This document shows, piece after piece, positions 18,259-27,386 of a DNA stretch of 64,000 nt. Source of the DNA: Nitrobacter hamburgensis X14 (GTDB lineage Bacteria > Pseudomonadota > Alphaproteobacteria > Rhizobiales > Xanthobacteraceae); NCBI RefSeq assembly GCF_000013885.1, contig NC_007959.1, positions 124,001-188,000 of the forward strand, written 5' to 3'. The translations under genes were made by a program, and so were the position numbers. Each line of letters starts with the position of its first letter. Position 1 is the first letter of the stretch. The notes under the pieces are model-generated. The model saw only the letters and a program-made list of their open reading frames with translations. It ran no database searches and had not been told where the DNA came from.

Positions 18259-18779
18259 GACCCCTGCTCCCGCACGGCCACGGCGCCCGAATGCTTCAAC
18301 AGCTTGCGGAGCGAGGCGCTTCGTTCTTCCTTGCCGGTCTGCGCAGCAAGCAGAAAAAAACGGTCCTGAGTCGCGCGCGCAAAATCTGTTGTGTCGAAAA
18401 TCGGGTGATAGAGGCGCGGCAGCCGACAGGTCCACAGGAATGCGGCGAAGCCGCTCAATGCAGCGGCAAGCATTCCGACTTCGAACGGCACGAGGAGGAA
18501 AACCGGCCAGCTATTGAGCGGCCGTCCGCCCGTGTTGAGCGGGTAGTCGATCACCGAGCTGTACCATTGCAGAAAATAGAAGAAAGCGGCCATCGCCAGA
18601 CCGCCAACCAACATCGAAAGCCGAATCCTGGATGGCTTCACGATGAGGATGCTGTCCAGTTCGGGCAAGCGGAACGGCGTAAACGCATCCAGAAGCTGAT
18701 GGCCCTCCCGCTTGAGGCGGACGGCCGCGCTGATCAAGCTGTCAGCATCGCTGAATTCGGCGATGAGCGGCTTTGTCAT
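18255..18779 (-). CDS. actD: Alternative complex III subunit ActD (DUF3341)
   Basis: The 174-residue protein starts at ATG 18779 and overlaps actC by four bases. A soluble N-terminal part (IAEFSDADSLISAAVRLKRE) is followed by two transmembrane helices (about 52-70 and 92-117) joined by a loop with QWYSSVIDYPLNTGGRPLNSWP, the signature of DUF3341/ActD. ActD is an accessory membrane subunit without cofactors. It ends with a positively charged C-terminus. Confidence 0.9.
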   Translation of the reverse strand: MTKPLIAEFSDADSLISAAVRLKREGHQLLDAFTPFRLPELDSILIVKPSRIRLSMLVGGLAMAAFFYFLQWYSSVIDYPLNTGGRPLNSWPVFLLVPFEVGMLAAALSGFAAFLWTCRLPRLYHPIFDTTDFARATQDRFFLLAAQTGKEERSASLRKLLKHSGAVAVREQGS

Positions 18780-20146
18780 GCCACATGCTCCTCGCGGCAC
18801 AGTTTGCGCAGTTCGTTCATCGGTACCGCCGGCACCAGGCGGACAAAGCAGAGGAAGAAGAAGACGAACAGCCCGACGGGACCAACCAGGAGGATCCAGT
18901 CCCACAGCGTCGGATAGAACAGCCGCCACAGCGAAACCGCATAGCCATGCGAGAGCGTATTCCAGATGATAAGGATTCTCTCGAGCCACATGCCGATATT
19001 GATCCCGATCGCAATCAACACCACGCAGAGAATGCTGCGCCGGACCCGCGGGAACCAGAGTGCCTGAGGCAGCAGGCAATTGAACGACAATTGCATCCAG
19101 TAAAGCGGCGCATAACTTCCCGTGAACAGGAACACGAGAAGCGAGCGGTCCGCGGCGGCGCCGGCGTACCAGGCCATGAACCACTCTGTTGCGTAAGAGC
19201 AGGTCATCACGACCGACGCCAGCAGCAGAATCTTTGCCATGGCGTTGAAATGGTGGACCGTGATGACAGCCTCGAGCCGCAAACCCCACCGCACCAGCGC
19301 CGTGAGAATGGCGACCGAGGCAAAGCCGGAAAACAACGCGCCGACGACGAAGTAAGGAGGAAAGATCGTCTCCTGCCAGCCCGGCATCAGGCTGGCAGCA
19401 AAATCGAGACCAACGATCGAGTGCACCGATACGACAAGCGGGACGGCCAGCGCGGCGAGCGTGATCTGGAACGTCTCATAGCAGCGCCAGTGGTGCGCAG
19501 AGCCTCGCCACCCGAGCGCGAAGGCCCCGTAGAACACCTGGCCATAGACGGTGGTTGCACGGTCACGCATGGTAGCGAGGTCGGGCAGCAGCCCGATGTA
19601 AAGGAACAGGAGGGAGAACAGGAGATAGCTCACGATCGCCCAGAAATCCCACACTAACGCGCTGCGCCACTGCGGCCACAAAAGCATGGTGTTTGGATAT
19701 GGCGCCAGCCAGTAGAAATATTGCGGTCTGCCCAGATGCAGGATCGGAAACAGGCCCGAGATCGATACCGCGAAAATCGTCATTGTCTCGGCGAAGCGAT
19801 TGACCGATGCGCGCCAGCGCTGACGGGTGATCAGCAGCATCGCCGAAATCAGGGTGCCGCCGCTCCCGATCGCGATCCACCAGACGTAGCTGGCAATGGC
19901 ATATCCCCACACGACGGTGGAATTGACCCCCCAGACGCCGATGCCTTCCGTAAAAAGCACGTAGATGGCCACCATGGTCGCAAGGACGAACAATCCGCTC
20001 ACACCCAACGCGATCCACCAGCGCCACCCGGCTGGCCGGAGCAGGACGGAATCGGCGATCAGAGCAGTCACCTCACCGTAACTGGCGTGGTCTGCGGCTA
20101 TCCAGGGATGAGCCGGATTGGCGGGAGCGGACGCAATGACGCTCAT
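18776..20146 (-). CDS. actC: Alternative complex III subunit ActC (NrfD-like quinol site)
   Basis: ATG 20146 gives 456 residues and overlaps the actB stop; an upstream extension to 20320 has no support. About ten transmembrane helices carry NrfD/PsrC features: WWIAIGSGGTLISAMLLITR, FPILHLGRPQYFYWL and SIVGLDFAASLMPGWQETIF. ActC binds quinol at the periplasmic side, close to the [3Fe-4S] cluster of ActB, and is the place where quinol is oxidised. Confidence 0.92.
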   Translation of the reverse strand: MSVIASAPANPAHPWIAADHASYGEVTALIADSVLLRPAGWRWWIALGVSGLFVLATMVAIYVLFTEGIGVWGVNSTVVWGYAIASYVWWIAIGSGGTLISAMLLITRQRWRASVNRFAETMTIFAVSISGLFPILHLGRPQYFYWLAPYPNTMLLWPQWRSALVWDFWAIVSYLLFSLLFLYIGLLPDLATMRDRATTVYGQVFYGAFALGWRGSAHHWRCYETFQITLAALAVPLVVSVHSIVGLDFAASLMPGWQETIFPPYFVVGALFSGFASVAILTALVRWGLRLEAVITVHHFNAMAKILLLASVVMTCSYATEWFMAWYAGAAADRSLLVFLFTGSYAPLYWMQLSFNCLLPQALWFPRVRRSILCVVLIAIGINIGMWLERILIIWNTLSHGYAVSLWRLFYPTLWDWILLVGPVGLFVFFFLCFVRLVPAVPMNELRKLCREEHVA

Positions 20147-22986
20147 GAACGCTCCCCTTTGAGCGCGCCGTTCGGGTTGCGGAGGTCCGCCAGATAGGTG
20201 GTGCGCGGACGCGTATCGAGGTGACCGAGCAGCGCATAATTCCGCGGATCGTTCTTGAGACCCTTTACTGCACTGCTCCGATCGTTGAGGTCGCCAAAGG
20301 TAATGGCCTGCGTCGGGCACGCGCTCTGACAGGCGGTAACGACTTCGCCGTCGGCAATCGTGCGATCCTCCTTCTTCGCCTCACGGCGGGCGCGGCTGAT
20401 GCGCTGAACGCAGTAGGTGCATTTTTCCATCACGCCGCGCTGCCGGGTCGAGACATCCGGGTTGCGCTGTGCCTTGATCGTCTCGGCGCCGAGGTTGGCG
20501 TACTCCTGACCATCCGCGTAGCCGAAGAAATTGAAGCGACGGACCTTGTAGGGACAGTTGGCCTCACAGAAGCGCGTGCCGACACAGCGATTATAGACCT
20601 GTGCATTCAGGCCCTCGCTGTCATGGACGGAGGCGGCGACGGGACAAACCGGCTCGCACGGCGCGTTTTCGCATTGCATGCACGGCACTGGCTGAAATCC
20701 CGTCTCTGGCATGTCGGATGTGCCGTGATCGTAGATATCGATGCGCAACCAATGCATGTCGCGGCCGCGTGCAATCTCCTCGGGACCGACGACCGGCACA
20801 TTGTTTTCGGCCTGGCAGGCGACGACGCAGGCGTTGCAGCCGATGCAGGCCGCGGTGTCGATCACCATGCCCCAGGCATAGGTGTCCGAGGCCACCGGAG
20901 GATAAAGCGTCGGCAGCGGACGATCCGTTGCATCTGGCCCGGTTGCTTCTGCGATATCCTTCAACGACCGGATGGGATAAAGATCGCGCGCATCCCCCTC
21001 CAGCCGGACGTGGTTTTGGGTAGTCAGGATCTCTCGTCGCTCGGCAGTGGCTGCGATGGTAACGCCTTCGATGGTCCACAGTGCATCGGATGTGCGAAGG
21101 CGATAGGCATTGGCGCCGATCGAACTACCGATGGCGCCGGCATTCCGGCGGCCATAGCCGAGTGTGAGGTTGACGACGCCGGGCGGGCATCCGCCGGTCA
21201 CGAGAACTGGCGTCTCGACCGCACGGTCCTTGACGGACAAACGAACCACGTCACCGGTCTTCAGGTTGCGCCTCTCAGCGTCCGCGGTGCTGATCCACAA
21301 TGCATTGCCCCAAACTTCCTTGCTGACGGGCTTGGGACACTCCTGGAGCCAGGGGTTGTTGGCAAACCGGCCGTCCCATGCGCTGGAATCGGGAGACAGA
21401 ACGAGCGTCAATTCACCCTGCGCTTCGGTCGAGGTGATCTCCGGGCGCTTCGGCGTTCCGGCGGTCACGGGCTGAGCCGCGGATGCCGGCACGACGCCGT
21501 CATGCAAAGTTTGCCGCCACCAGTCTTCGAACGAAGCCGCTCCGCTCGATCGCCACGTTTCACGAACAAGATCGTAAGACGAGACAGCATCCTGCCCAGT
21601 CAGCATCGTCAGGAAATCGTGCGCGGAACGGGTCGCGTAGAGCGGGCGGATCAGCGGCTGCACGATCGCAGCCGTGCCGTCGATCGCGCGCAGGTCGGAC
21701 CAGCTTTCAAACGGATGGGACTGCGGAAGGTGCCAGTGACACAATCCGGCTGTCTCATCGGCGTATAAACCGAGATGAGCGCTGAAGGAAACCTTATCCA
21801 GCGCGGTAGCGATCGACATATCCGCGGGCGCGTCGTAACCGATGTTCGTATCAACGATTACAAGCGTTTCGACCCGTCCAGCCTGAAGATCGTCGGCGAG
21901 CGCCGCAAATGCGGACGGTTCATGAGCCGATGAGCGGTCGAACGGCGCGATGAAATCAAGTGGAGCATCGAGTCGGGCATTGATCCAATGAGCGAGGGCA
22001 TGAATGTCTGCCCTCTGCGTGCGTCCCGCCAGAACCAGCGCGTGGCCCTTGTGCGCGATAAGGTCGCCCGCCGCCGCCTTGGCAAAGCGCTCTGCGGCCG
22101 GCGAGAGTTTCGGCTGAGCCATTCCCGCGCCGAGGGTGTTGGCGACCGCGATTGCAATGTCGGAAATGCCAGCGGGATGCAACGCCAGACGATGGTCGGC
22201 CTTGGTGCCGGTCAGCGTCGGCCCGCTTTCGACGACGTAGGACCTCGCAAAACCGGAAGGAGTTTTGGGATTTCTAGCCTCGATCCAGTGCCGCGCGTTG
22301 GCGATCTGGCTCGGACCCGACCCCAGCGGATCGGCATCCAGACAGAGCATCACTTCGGCTTTGTAGAGACGCGGCAATACATGCAGCGCCCGGCCGAACG
22401 CCAGAACAGTGCCTTGGCGCTCCAGGCTGTCGTCGATCGGCTCATGGACGTGCCACATCGCCTGTGGATAGCGCGCGAGCAGGCCGTCGATCTGGCGCAA
22501 CAATGTGGGCGAGGTGACGCGCCCGGTCAGCAGGCGCAGGCCGTTGCCTCTATTCCTGTCGTGCTTTCCAAGCTGCGGCAGCAGCGCGGCACGGAATGCA
22601 TCCCACGATGCGATACTCCCCTTCTGGGTCGGGGTGCGGGACCGGTCCGGATCGTACAACGACAAGACCGCCGCTTCGGCGAAAACGTCGGTCGCCCCGA
22701 GGCTGGCGAAATGACGCGGATTGCCCTCGACCTTGATCGGGCGGCCATCCACCGAAATCCCCATGATCCCCAGGCCATAACCGCCCATTGGCACGGCGGT
22801 GGCGAACCGCAACGGTTCGCTGGGCACGAGGCCCTCCGGCATGTTTACATAGGGGACGATTTCTTCGACCGGCTTGCTGCATCCGGCAACGGCGAGCGCC
22901 ATGTGCGCGGCGAATATCCGAAGCGCATCGCGCCGCGAAAATCGCAAGACGTCGTCCGACTTCACCCCGGACAAGTCTGGCTTCAT
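20143..22986 (-). CDS. actB: Alternative complex III iron-sulfur subunit ActB
   Basis: ATG 22986 gives 947 residues. The start contains FSRRDALRIFAAHMALAVAG then a Cys, a twin-arginine-like and lipobox-like leader, consistent with a lipoprotein on the periplasmic face. The first two thirds are molybdopterin-oxidoreductase-like without an obvious cofactor site. The last third is a ferredoxin-like domain with CIGCNACVVAC, CMQCENAPCEPVCP, CVGTRFCEANCP and CTYC...CQSACP, enough for the usual four iron-sulfur clusters. It moves electrons from the ActC quinol site to the ActA/ActE hemes. It is encoded in the order A-B-C-D-E-F typical of the complex. Confidence 0.93.
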   Translation of the reverse strand: MKPDLSGVKSDDVLRFSRRDALRIFAAHMALAVAGCSKPVEEIVPYVNMPEGLVPSEPLRFATAVPMGGYGLGIMGISVDGRPIKVEGNPRHFASLGATDVFAEAAVLSLYDPDRSRTPTQKGSIASWDAFRAALLPQLGKHDRNRGNGLRLLTGRVTSPTLLRQIDGLLARYPQAMWHVHEPIDDSLERQGTVLAFGRALHVLPRLYKAEVMLCLDADPLGSGPSQIANARHWIEARNPKTPSGFARSYVVESGPTLTGTKADHRLALHPAGISDIAIAVANTLGAGMAQPKLSPAAERFAKAAAGDLIAHKGHALVLAGRTQRADIHALAHWINARLDAPLDFIAPFDRSSAHEPSAFAALADDLQAGRVETLVIVDTNIGYDAPADMSIATALDKVSFSAHLGLYADETAGLCHWHLPQSHPFESWSDLRAIDGTAAIVQPLIRPLYATRSAHDFLTMLTGQDAVSSYDLVRETWRSSGAASFEDWWRQTLHDGVVPASAAQPVTAGTPKRPEITSTEAQGELTLVLSPDSSAWDGRFANNPWLQECPKPVSKEVWGNALWISTADAERRNLKTGDVVRLSVKDRAVETPVLVTGGCPPGVVNLTLGYGRRNAGAIGSSIGANAYRLRTSDALWTIEGVTIAATAERREILTTQNHVRLEGDARDLYPIRSLKDIAEATGPDATDRPLPTLYPPVASDTYAWGMVIDTAACIGCNACVVACQAENNVPVVGPEEIARGRDMHWLRIDIYDHGTSDMPETGFQPVPCMQCENAPCEPVCPVAASVHDSEGLNAQVYNRCVGTRFCEANCPYKVRRFNFFGYADGQEYANLGAETIKAQRNPDVSTRQRGVMEKCTYCVQRISRARREAKKEDRTIADGEVVTACQSACPTQAITFGDLNDRSSAVKGLKNDPRNYALLGHLDTRPRTTYLADLRNPNGALKGERS

Positions 22987-23639
22987 CGGTGACACTTTGA
23001 ACAATCCGTGAGGTGAGCCGTATCGATATGATATTCGCTCATGAGCCGACGCCCTTCCGCGATCTGGTTTCTTGGCGGCGTCCACTTCATGTCGAAGACC
23101 TTGTCGCGTGGACGAATCGCGGTTTCGGGATGGCGATGGCAGTCGAGGCACCAGCCCATGGTCAACGGCGCCGCCTGCCGCATCAGAGGCATCCGATCGA
23201 CTGCGCCGTGACAGGTAGAGCAACCGACGCCCTTCGCGATGTGAATGCTGTGGTCGAAATAGACGTAGTCAGGGAGGACATGGACCCGCTGCCAGCGAAT
23301 CGGCTTGTTGGCGGCCAGGCTTTCGCGGACCGGCGCCAGCATCGCCGCATTGGTCCAGAGCTGCGAATGACATGTCATGCAGGTTTCGGTGGGAGGAATT
23401 CCCGCAAAACGCGCGGTCGTCACCGAGGTGTGGCAATATCGGCAATCGAGCCCCAAGCCGCCGACATGGTGGGCGTGACTGAATGGCACCGGCTGCTCCC
23501 GGGTAACCGACTGGCTCGTGATATAGGACGATGTCATCAGCGAATAACCAAGGCCTGCGGCCAGAACGGGGACCGCGCCAAGCGATGCCATGACCAGCAA
23601 TGCGATCGTGTTCGCTGCCGGACGAAAAACCTGCGCCAC
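22983..23639 (-). CDS. actA: Alternative complex III pentaheme cytochrome c ActA
   Basis: The 218-residue protein has an N-terminal membrane anchor (about 10-32) and five CxxCH heme sites at 66-70, 87-91, 140-144, 164-168 and 213-217. ActA is the multiheme subunit of alternative complex III and sits in the periplasm. The fifth heme motif lies at the very C-terminus (CSKCHR). The gene starts the act block, 92 bp after the stop of an ASRT-family gene on the same strand. Confidence 0.93.
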   Translation of the reverse strand: MAQVFRPAANTIALLVMASLGAVPVLAAGLGYSLMTSSYITSQSVTREQPVPFSHAHHVGGLGLDCRYCHTSVTTARFAGIPPTETCMTCHSQLWTNAAMLAPVRESLAANKPIRWQRVHVLPDYVYFDHSIHIAKGVGCSTCHGAVDRMPLMRQAAPLTMGWCLDCHRHPETAIRPRDKVFDMKWTPPRNQIAEGRRLMSEYHIDTAHLTDCSKCHR

Positions 23640-23731
23640 TTACAATGCCCTCGCCGCGGGGACTTGCCTGACTGATCTGAGTTCGATCACGGTCGATCGA
23701 GGACCGGTTTCAGCGATCCTTCGGACTTCGG

Positions 23732-24109
23732 TCACGCAGCAAACGCCACTGTCGAGAGCAGCGCGATATTCGGATTTCTGGAGTCAAGTCTGGTGTGCTG
23801 TACAACTATCGGCACCGTCGATTCGATCACCGACGCGTAGCTCGTGTCACGTGGCACCGGTTCCGGATCCGCCAGATCGTTGAATCGCAGATGCAGCGTG
23901 CGGCGCGCGCCAACTTTCGTCCGGTATGGGCCGCATGGCTCCCGATCCGTGAAAAACAGCGTGATCGCGATTTCAGCATCTTCATCGGACGCATTGAGAA
24001 TGCACGCTGTCTCGTGCGAGACAAGCGCGCGATCACCGCTGACGCTCTGGCCGGGAATATAGCCCTCTGCAATTGCCCAGACTCTACGGCCCACCGCTAC
24101 CCCGCTCAT
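23732..24109 (-). CDS. Sensory rhodopsin transducer (ASRT) family protein
   Basis: ATG 24109 gives 125 residues with GRRVWAIAEGYIP at the start, ALVSHETACILNASDEDAEI, FFTDREPCGPY, LHLRFNDLADPEPVPRDTSY and PIVVQHTRLDSRN. This is the all-beta ASRT fold first known as the soluble partner of Anabaena sensory rhodopsin. No rhodopsin gene is visible in the window. Most family members occur without one and are suspected to be small-molecule or DNA-binding regulators. It lies upstream of actA on the same strand, so it may be the first gene of the respiratory operon. Confidence 0.85.
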   Translation of the reverse strand: MSGVAVGRRVWAIAEGYIPGQSVSGDRALVSHETACILNASDEDAEIAITLFFTDREPCGPYRTKVGARRTLHLRFNDLADPEPVPRDTSYASVIESTVPIVVQHTRLDSRNPNIALLSTVAFAA

Positions 24110-24496
24110 TGCTTTGGCCCTATCCGGACGAGACCAGATTTGGAGCGAACAAACTCTTGCAGGCAAGCCGTCGTCTCGTCACCGGTCTCCAGGGCGACCG
24201 CGAACGTCCCTTGGCCGTGATCGTTGCTTGGCAGTTGATGACCCATGATCGGATGGCCGGCAGATTGATGCAAATCATAACCGGGCCGCCAAGCGAAAGT
24301 TCCGGTGCGAGTTCGCTATCCCGCTTTAAATCACGCGCTAGGGAGCATCTTCGACTTTGGCCTAACGAAATTTTGGTGGCGCCAGAACTTACGGAATTCG
24401 CACGTCAGCTGCCCGCAGTGACTGCAACGTTTCATGCCCTTCGGCGTTGCCGATGTGGCGGCCGCAGCACGCATCCCTCTCAGAGTGGACACACCC
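24110..24496. promoter_or_regulatory. Divergent intergenic region upstream of the ASRT-act-cox operon
   Basis: This 387-bp gap separates the minus-strand ASRT/act train from the plus-strand TPP enzyme, so it should carry promoters for both. A plus-strand frame runs across it, but has no family match and no ribosome-binding site, and is probably chance. It contains a FixK/FNR-like palindrome (listed separately). Confidence 0.5.
24265..24278. promoter_or_regulatory. FixK/FNR-like box
   Basis: TTGATGCAAATCAT differs at one base from the FNR/FixK consensus TTGAT-N4-ATCAA. It lies 156 bp before the ASRT start and 219 bp before the TPP-enzyme start. In rhizobia FixK-type regulators control respiratory genes at low oxygen. 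One mismatch means the site needs a test. Confidence 0.45.
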
Positions 24497-26281
24497 ATGG
24501 CTCAAAACGTCAGCGATTTCATTTGGCATCGGCTTTCAGAGTGGGGATTGAAACGTGTCTACGGCTACCCGGGCGATGGAGTCGGCAGCCTGGATGTGGC
24601 GCTGGAGAAGGCCAAGGATGTCATGGAATATGTCCAGGTGCGCCACGAGGAAATGGCCGCCTTCATGGCATCCGCTCATGCCAAATTCACCGGTCAAGTC
24701 GGTCTTTGCTATGCGACCTCCGGACCGGGAGCGATCCATCTGCTCAACGGACTCTATGACGCCAAACTCGATCACATGCCGGTGATCGCACTGGTCGGCC
24801 AGCAGGCTCGCACAGCACTTGGCGCGAGCTATCAGCAGGAAGTTGACCTGCAGAACCTGTTCAAGGACGTCGCAAGTGAATTTGTCGGAATGGCGAGCGT
24901 CCCCGAGCAGGTTCGCCATCTGATCGACCGCGCGGTCCGGATTGCGCACACCAGACGGACAGTGACTTGCGTGATTTTGCCAAACGACCTGCAGCAGCTC
25001 CCTTACGAAGACCCTCCGGTAGCACATGGCGCGACACATACCGGCATCGGCTATGCGGGGCCCGCAAAGCTGCCGGATGAAGCGCTGCTCCGTGCCGCAG
25101 CCGATGTGCTGAACCGCGGCAAAAAGGTTGCGATGCTGGTCGGTGCCGGAGCGCTCGATGCGACCGACGAGGTGATTGCCGTCGCGGAACGCCTCAAGGC
25201 AGGTGTCGCGAAAGCGTTGTTGGGCAAGGCGGCCCTGCCGGACGATCTTCCGTTCGTTACCGGTTCAATCGGTCTGCTCGGGACCAAACCGAGCTGGGAC
25301 TTGATGAAGGGATGCGACACCTTCTTCATGGTCGGCTCGTCCTTTCCTTACAGCGAGTTCCTCCCCGAGCCGGGTGCGGCGCGCGGTGTGCAGGTCGACA
25401 TCGACGGTAGCCGGCTTAGCCTGCGCTATCCCATGGACGTCAACATGGTCGGCGACAGTGCGACTACCTTGCGTGCACTGCTGCCGATGCTGAAGCAAAA
25501 AACCGACAAGGCGTGGACTAAAGAAATTGAGAGCAATCTCAAGTCCTGGTGGCAGACGCTCAAGGATCGCGCGATGGATTCCGCGGAGCCGCTCAATCCT
25601 CAACGCGTGTTCTATGAGCTGTCGCCTCGGTTGCCGGACAACGCCATCATCACGGCCGATTCCGGATCGGTCGCCAACTGGTATGCGCGCGATCTCAAGA
25701 TCCGGCGCGGCATGAAAGCCTCGCTCTCCGGCGGGCTCGCCTCGCTGGGCGCGGGCACTCCTTATGCCGTGGCGGGTAAAATGGCATTCCCGGACCGCAC
25801 CGTGATCGCCTGCATGGGCGATGGCGCGATGCAGATGAACGGCCTCAACGTCATGATCACGATCTCCAAGTACTGGAAGAAGTGGTCCAATCCGCGGCTG
25901 ATCGTGCTCGTGCTCAACAACCGCGACCTCAACCAGGTCACCTGGGAAGAACGCATCCAGCTCGGCGCCGGCAAAACCGAATCGACCCAGAGCATTCCGG
26001 ACTTTCCCTACCATCGCTACGCGGAACTGATCGGGCTCAAGGGCATCTTCGTCGATAACCCCGACAAAGTAGGCGCCGCCTGGGATGAAGCCCTGTCGGC
26101 AGACCGACCCGTGATCCTCGAAGCCTATACAGATCCCAATGTTCCGCCGCTGCCGCCGCACATCACGCTGAAGGACGCGAAAAACTTCATGATGATGATG
26201 CGGGATGAGCCGGAACTCGGAAGCGTGTTGAAGAATAGCGCCAAAGAACTTCTGACCAGTATCATTCCCGGCAAGCGTTGA
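24497..26281 (+). CDS. Thiamine-pyrophosphate enzyme of the pyruvate oxidase/acetolactate synthase family
   Basis: ATG 24497 (MAQNVSDFIW) gives 594 residues; the upstream extension to 24434 looks non-coding. The N-terminal PYR domain contains the catalytic glutamate E51 (VRHEEMAAF) and YATSGPGAIHLLNGLYDAK. A central Rossmann-like domain follows, then the PP domain with the cofactor motif CMGDGAMQMNG near 440 and VLVLNNRDLN. The pattern resembles pyruvate oxidase-like proteins that decarboxylate 2-oxo acids; FAD binding is plausible but not proven. The next gene starts two bases after the stop, so both are cotranslated. Confidence 0.85.
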   Translation: MAQNVSDFIWHRLSEWGLKRVYGYPGDGVGSLDVALEKAKDVMEYVQVRHEEMAAFMASAHAKFTGQVGLCYATSGPGAIHLLNGLYDAKLDHMPVIALVGQQARTALGASYQQEVDLQNLFKDVASEFVGMASVPEQVRHLIDRAVRIAHTRRTVTCVILPNDLQQLPYEDPPVAHGATHTGIGYAGPAKLPDEALLRAAADVLNRGKKVAMLVGAGALDATDEVIAVAERLKAGVAKALLGKAALPDDLPFVTGSIGLLGTKPSWDLMKGCDTFFMVGSSFPYSEFLPEPGAARGVQVDIDGSRLSLRYPMDVNMVGDSATTLRALLPMLKQKTDKAWTKEIESNLKSWWQTLKDRAMDSAEPLNPQRVFYELSPRLPDNAIITADSGSVANWYARDLKIRRGMKASLSGGLASLGAGTPYAVAGKMAFPDRTVIACMGDGAMQMNGLNVMITISKYWKKWSNPRLIVLVLNNRDLNQVTWEERIQLGAGKTESTQSIPDFPYHRYAELIGLKGIFVDNPDKVGAAWDEALSADRPVILEAYTDPNVPPLPPHITLKDAKNFMMMMRDEPELGSVLKNSAKELLTSIIPGKR

Positions 26282-26282
26282 A

Positions 26283-27377
26283 ATGAAAATACAAGCCCCG
26301 GTCGAACGGGTTCGGACCCGCGCATTCAGGATCCCAACCGACAAGCCAGAAGCGGACGGTACGATTGCGTGGGACGCCACCACGCTCGTTCTGGTCGAGG
26401 TTTCGGGCGGGGGAATGACGGGACTCGGCTACACTTATTCGGGCGCGTCGATCATAGGATTGATTCAGGGCGAACTGGCAAAGGCGATCGAGGGCCTCGA
26501 CGCTCTCGATCCGCAAAGCGCATGGCTTTCGATGCAGCATTGCGTTCGTAATCTCGGTCGCGAGGGCCTGGCTGCCACCGCCATCTCCGCCGTCGACGCC
26601 GCATTGCACGACCTGAAGGCGCGGCTGCTGGACCTGCCATTGGCAAAGTTGTTAGGCAGTTATCGAAACAGCGTTCCGATTTACGGCAGCGGCGGCTTCA
26701 CCAGCTATTCGGATGACGCACTCGCAAACCAGCTTTCGGGCTGGGTGTCCGATGACGGTTGCGCCTTCGTCAAGATGAAGATCGGCTCTCATCCGGAAGA
26801 TGACCCGCGGCGTGTCAAGCTGGCGAAGCGCGCGATCGGCGACGCTCAATTGTTCGTGGATGCCAATGGCGCCTATACTGTCCGGCAGGCGCTGAGCCTC
26901 GCCAATTCCTTCGCGGAACAAAACGTCGGCTGGTTCGAAGAGCCGGTGTCGTCCGATGACCTCCAAGGCCTCGCCGCGATCCGTGCGCGGATTCCGGCGG
27001 GAATCGAGATAGCGGCAGGCGAATATGCCTACACCGTTGGCTATGTCCGCCGAATGCTCGAAGCCCATGCTGTGAATGTGCAGCAAGCCGACATGACGCG
27101 ATGCGGAGGCGTGACGGCTTTCCTTCAGATCGCTGCCGTATGTGAAGCCTTTCACATCGACTTGTCCGGTCATTGCGCTCCCGCGCTGCATCTGCATGTC
27201 GCGTGCGCGGCGCCGCGGTTGCGCCACCTCGAATGGTTTCACGATCATGTCCGTATCGAACACATGCTGTTCGATAACGCACCGGTGCCCAGGAAGGGCC
27301 TGATCGAACCCGATCTGTCGCGGCCCGGACACGGACTCGTATTCAAGGAGAGGGATGCAGCGCGCTATGCGGCATAG
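26283..27377 (+). CDS. Enolase-superfamily enzyme, mandelate racemase subgroup
   Basis: The 364-residue protein keeps every key residue of the subgroup at the positions of mandelate racemase: K164-x-K166 (VKMKIG), metal ligands D193 (FVDANG), E219 (WFEEP) and E247 (AAGEYAY), and the D270/H297 pair (QADMTRCGG, SGHCAP). Such enzymes remove a proton next to a carboxylate, mostly racemising or dehydrating sugar acids; the actual substrate is not readable. Together with the sugar-type dehydrogenase genes downstream it suggests use of an aldonic or related acid. The ATG is two bases past the preceding stop. Confidence 0.88.
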   Translation: MKIQAPVERVRTRAFRIPTDKPEADGTIAWDATTLVLVEVSGGGMTGLGYTYSGASIIGLIQGELAKAIEGLDALDPQSAWLSMQHCVRNLGREGLAATAISAVDAALHDLKARLLDLPLAKLLGSYRNSVPIYGSGGFTSYSDDALANQLSGWVSDDGCAFVKMKIGSHPEDDPRRVKLAKRAIGDAQLFVDANGAYTVRQALSLANSFAEQNVGWFEEPVSSDDLQGLAAIRARIPAGIEIAAGEYAYTVGYVRRMLEAHAVNVQQADMTRCGGVTAFLQIAAVCEAFHIDLSGHCAPALHLHVACAAPRLRHLEWFHDHVRIEHMLFDNAPVPRKGLIEPDLSRPGHGLVFKERDAARYAA

Positions 27378-27386
27378 GGAGAGGCA

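Noticed and set aside
20221..21768. 515-codon plus-strand frame
   Set aside because: It lies opposite the well-supported actB and has no recognisable domain; a shadow frame.
24073..24759. Plus-strand frame across the divergent intergenic region
   Set aside because: No ribosome-binding site, no family match, and it overlaps the TPP-enzyme start in another frame.
25265..26383. 372-codon minus-strand frame
   Set aside because: Antisense of the TPP-enzyme gene whose catalytic motifs are clear.
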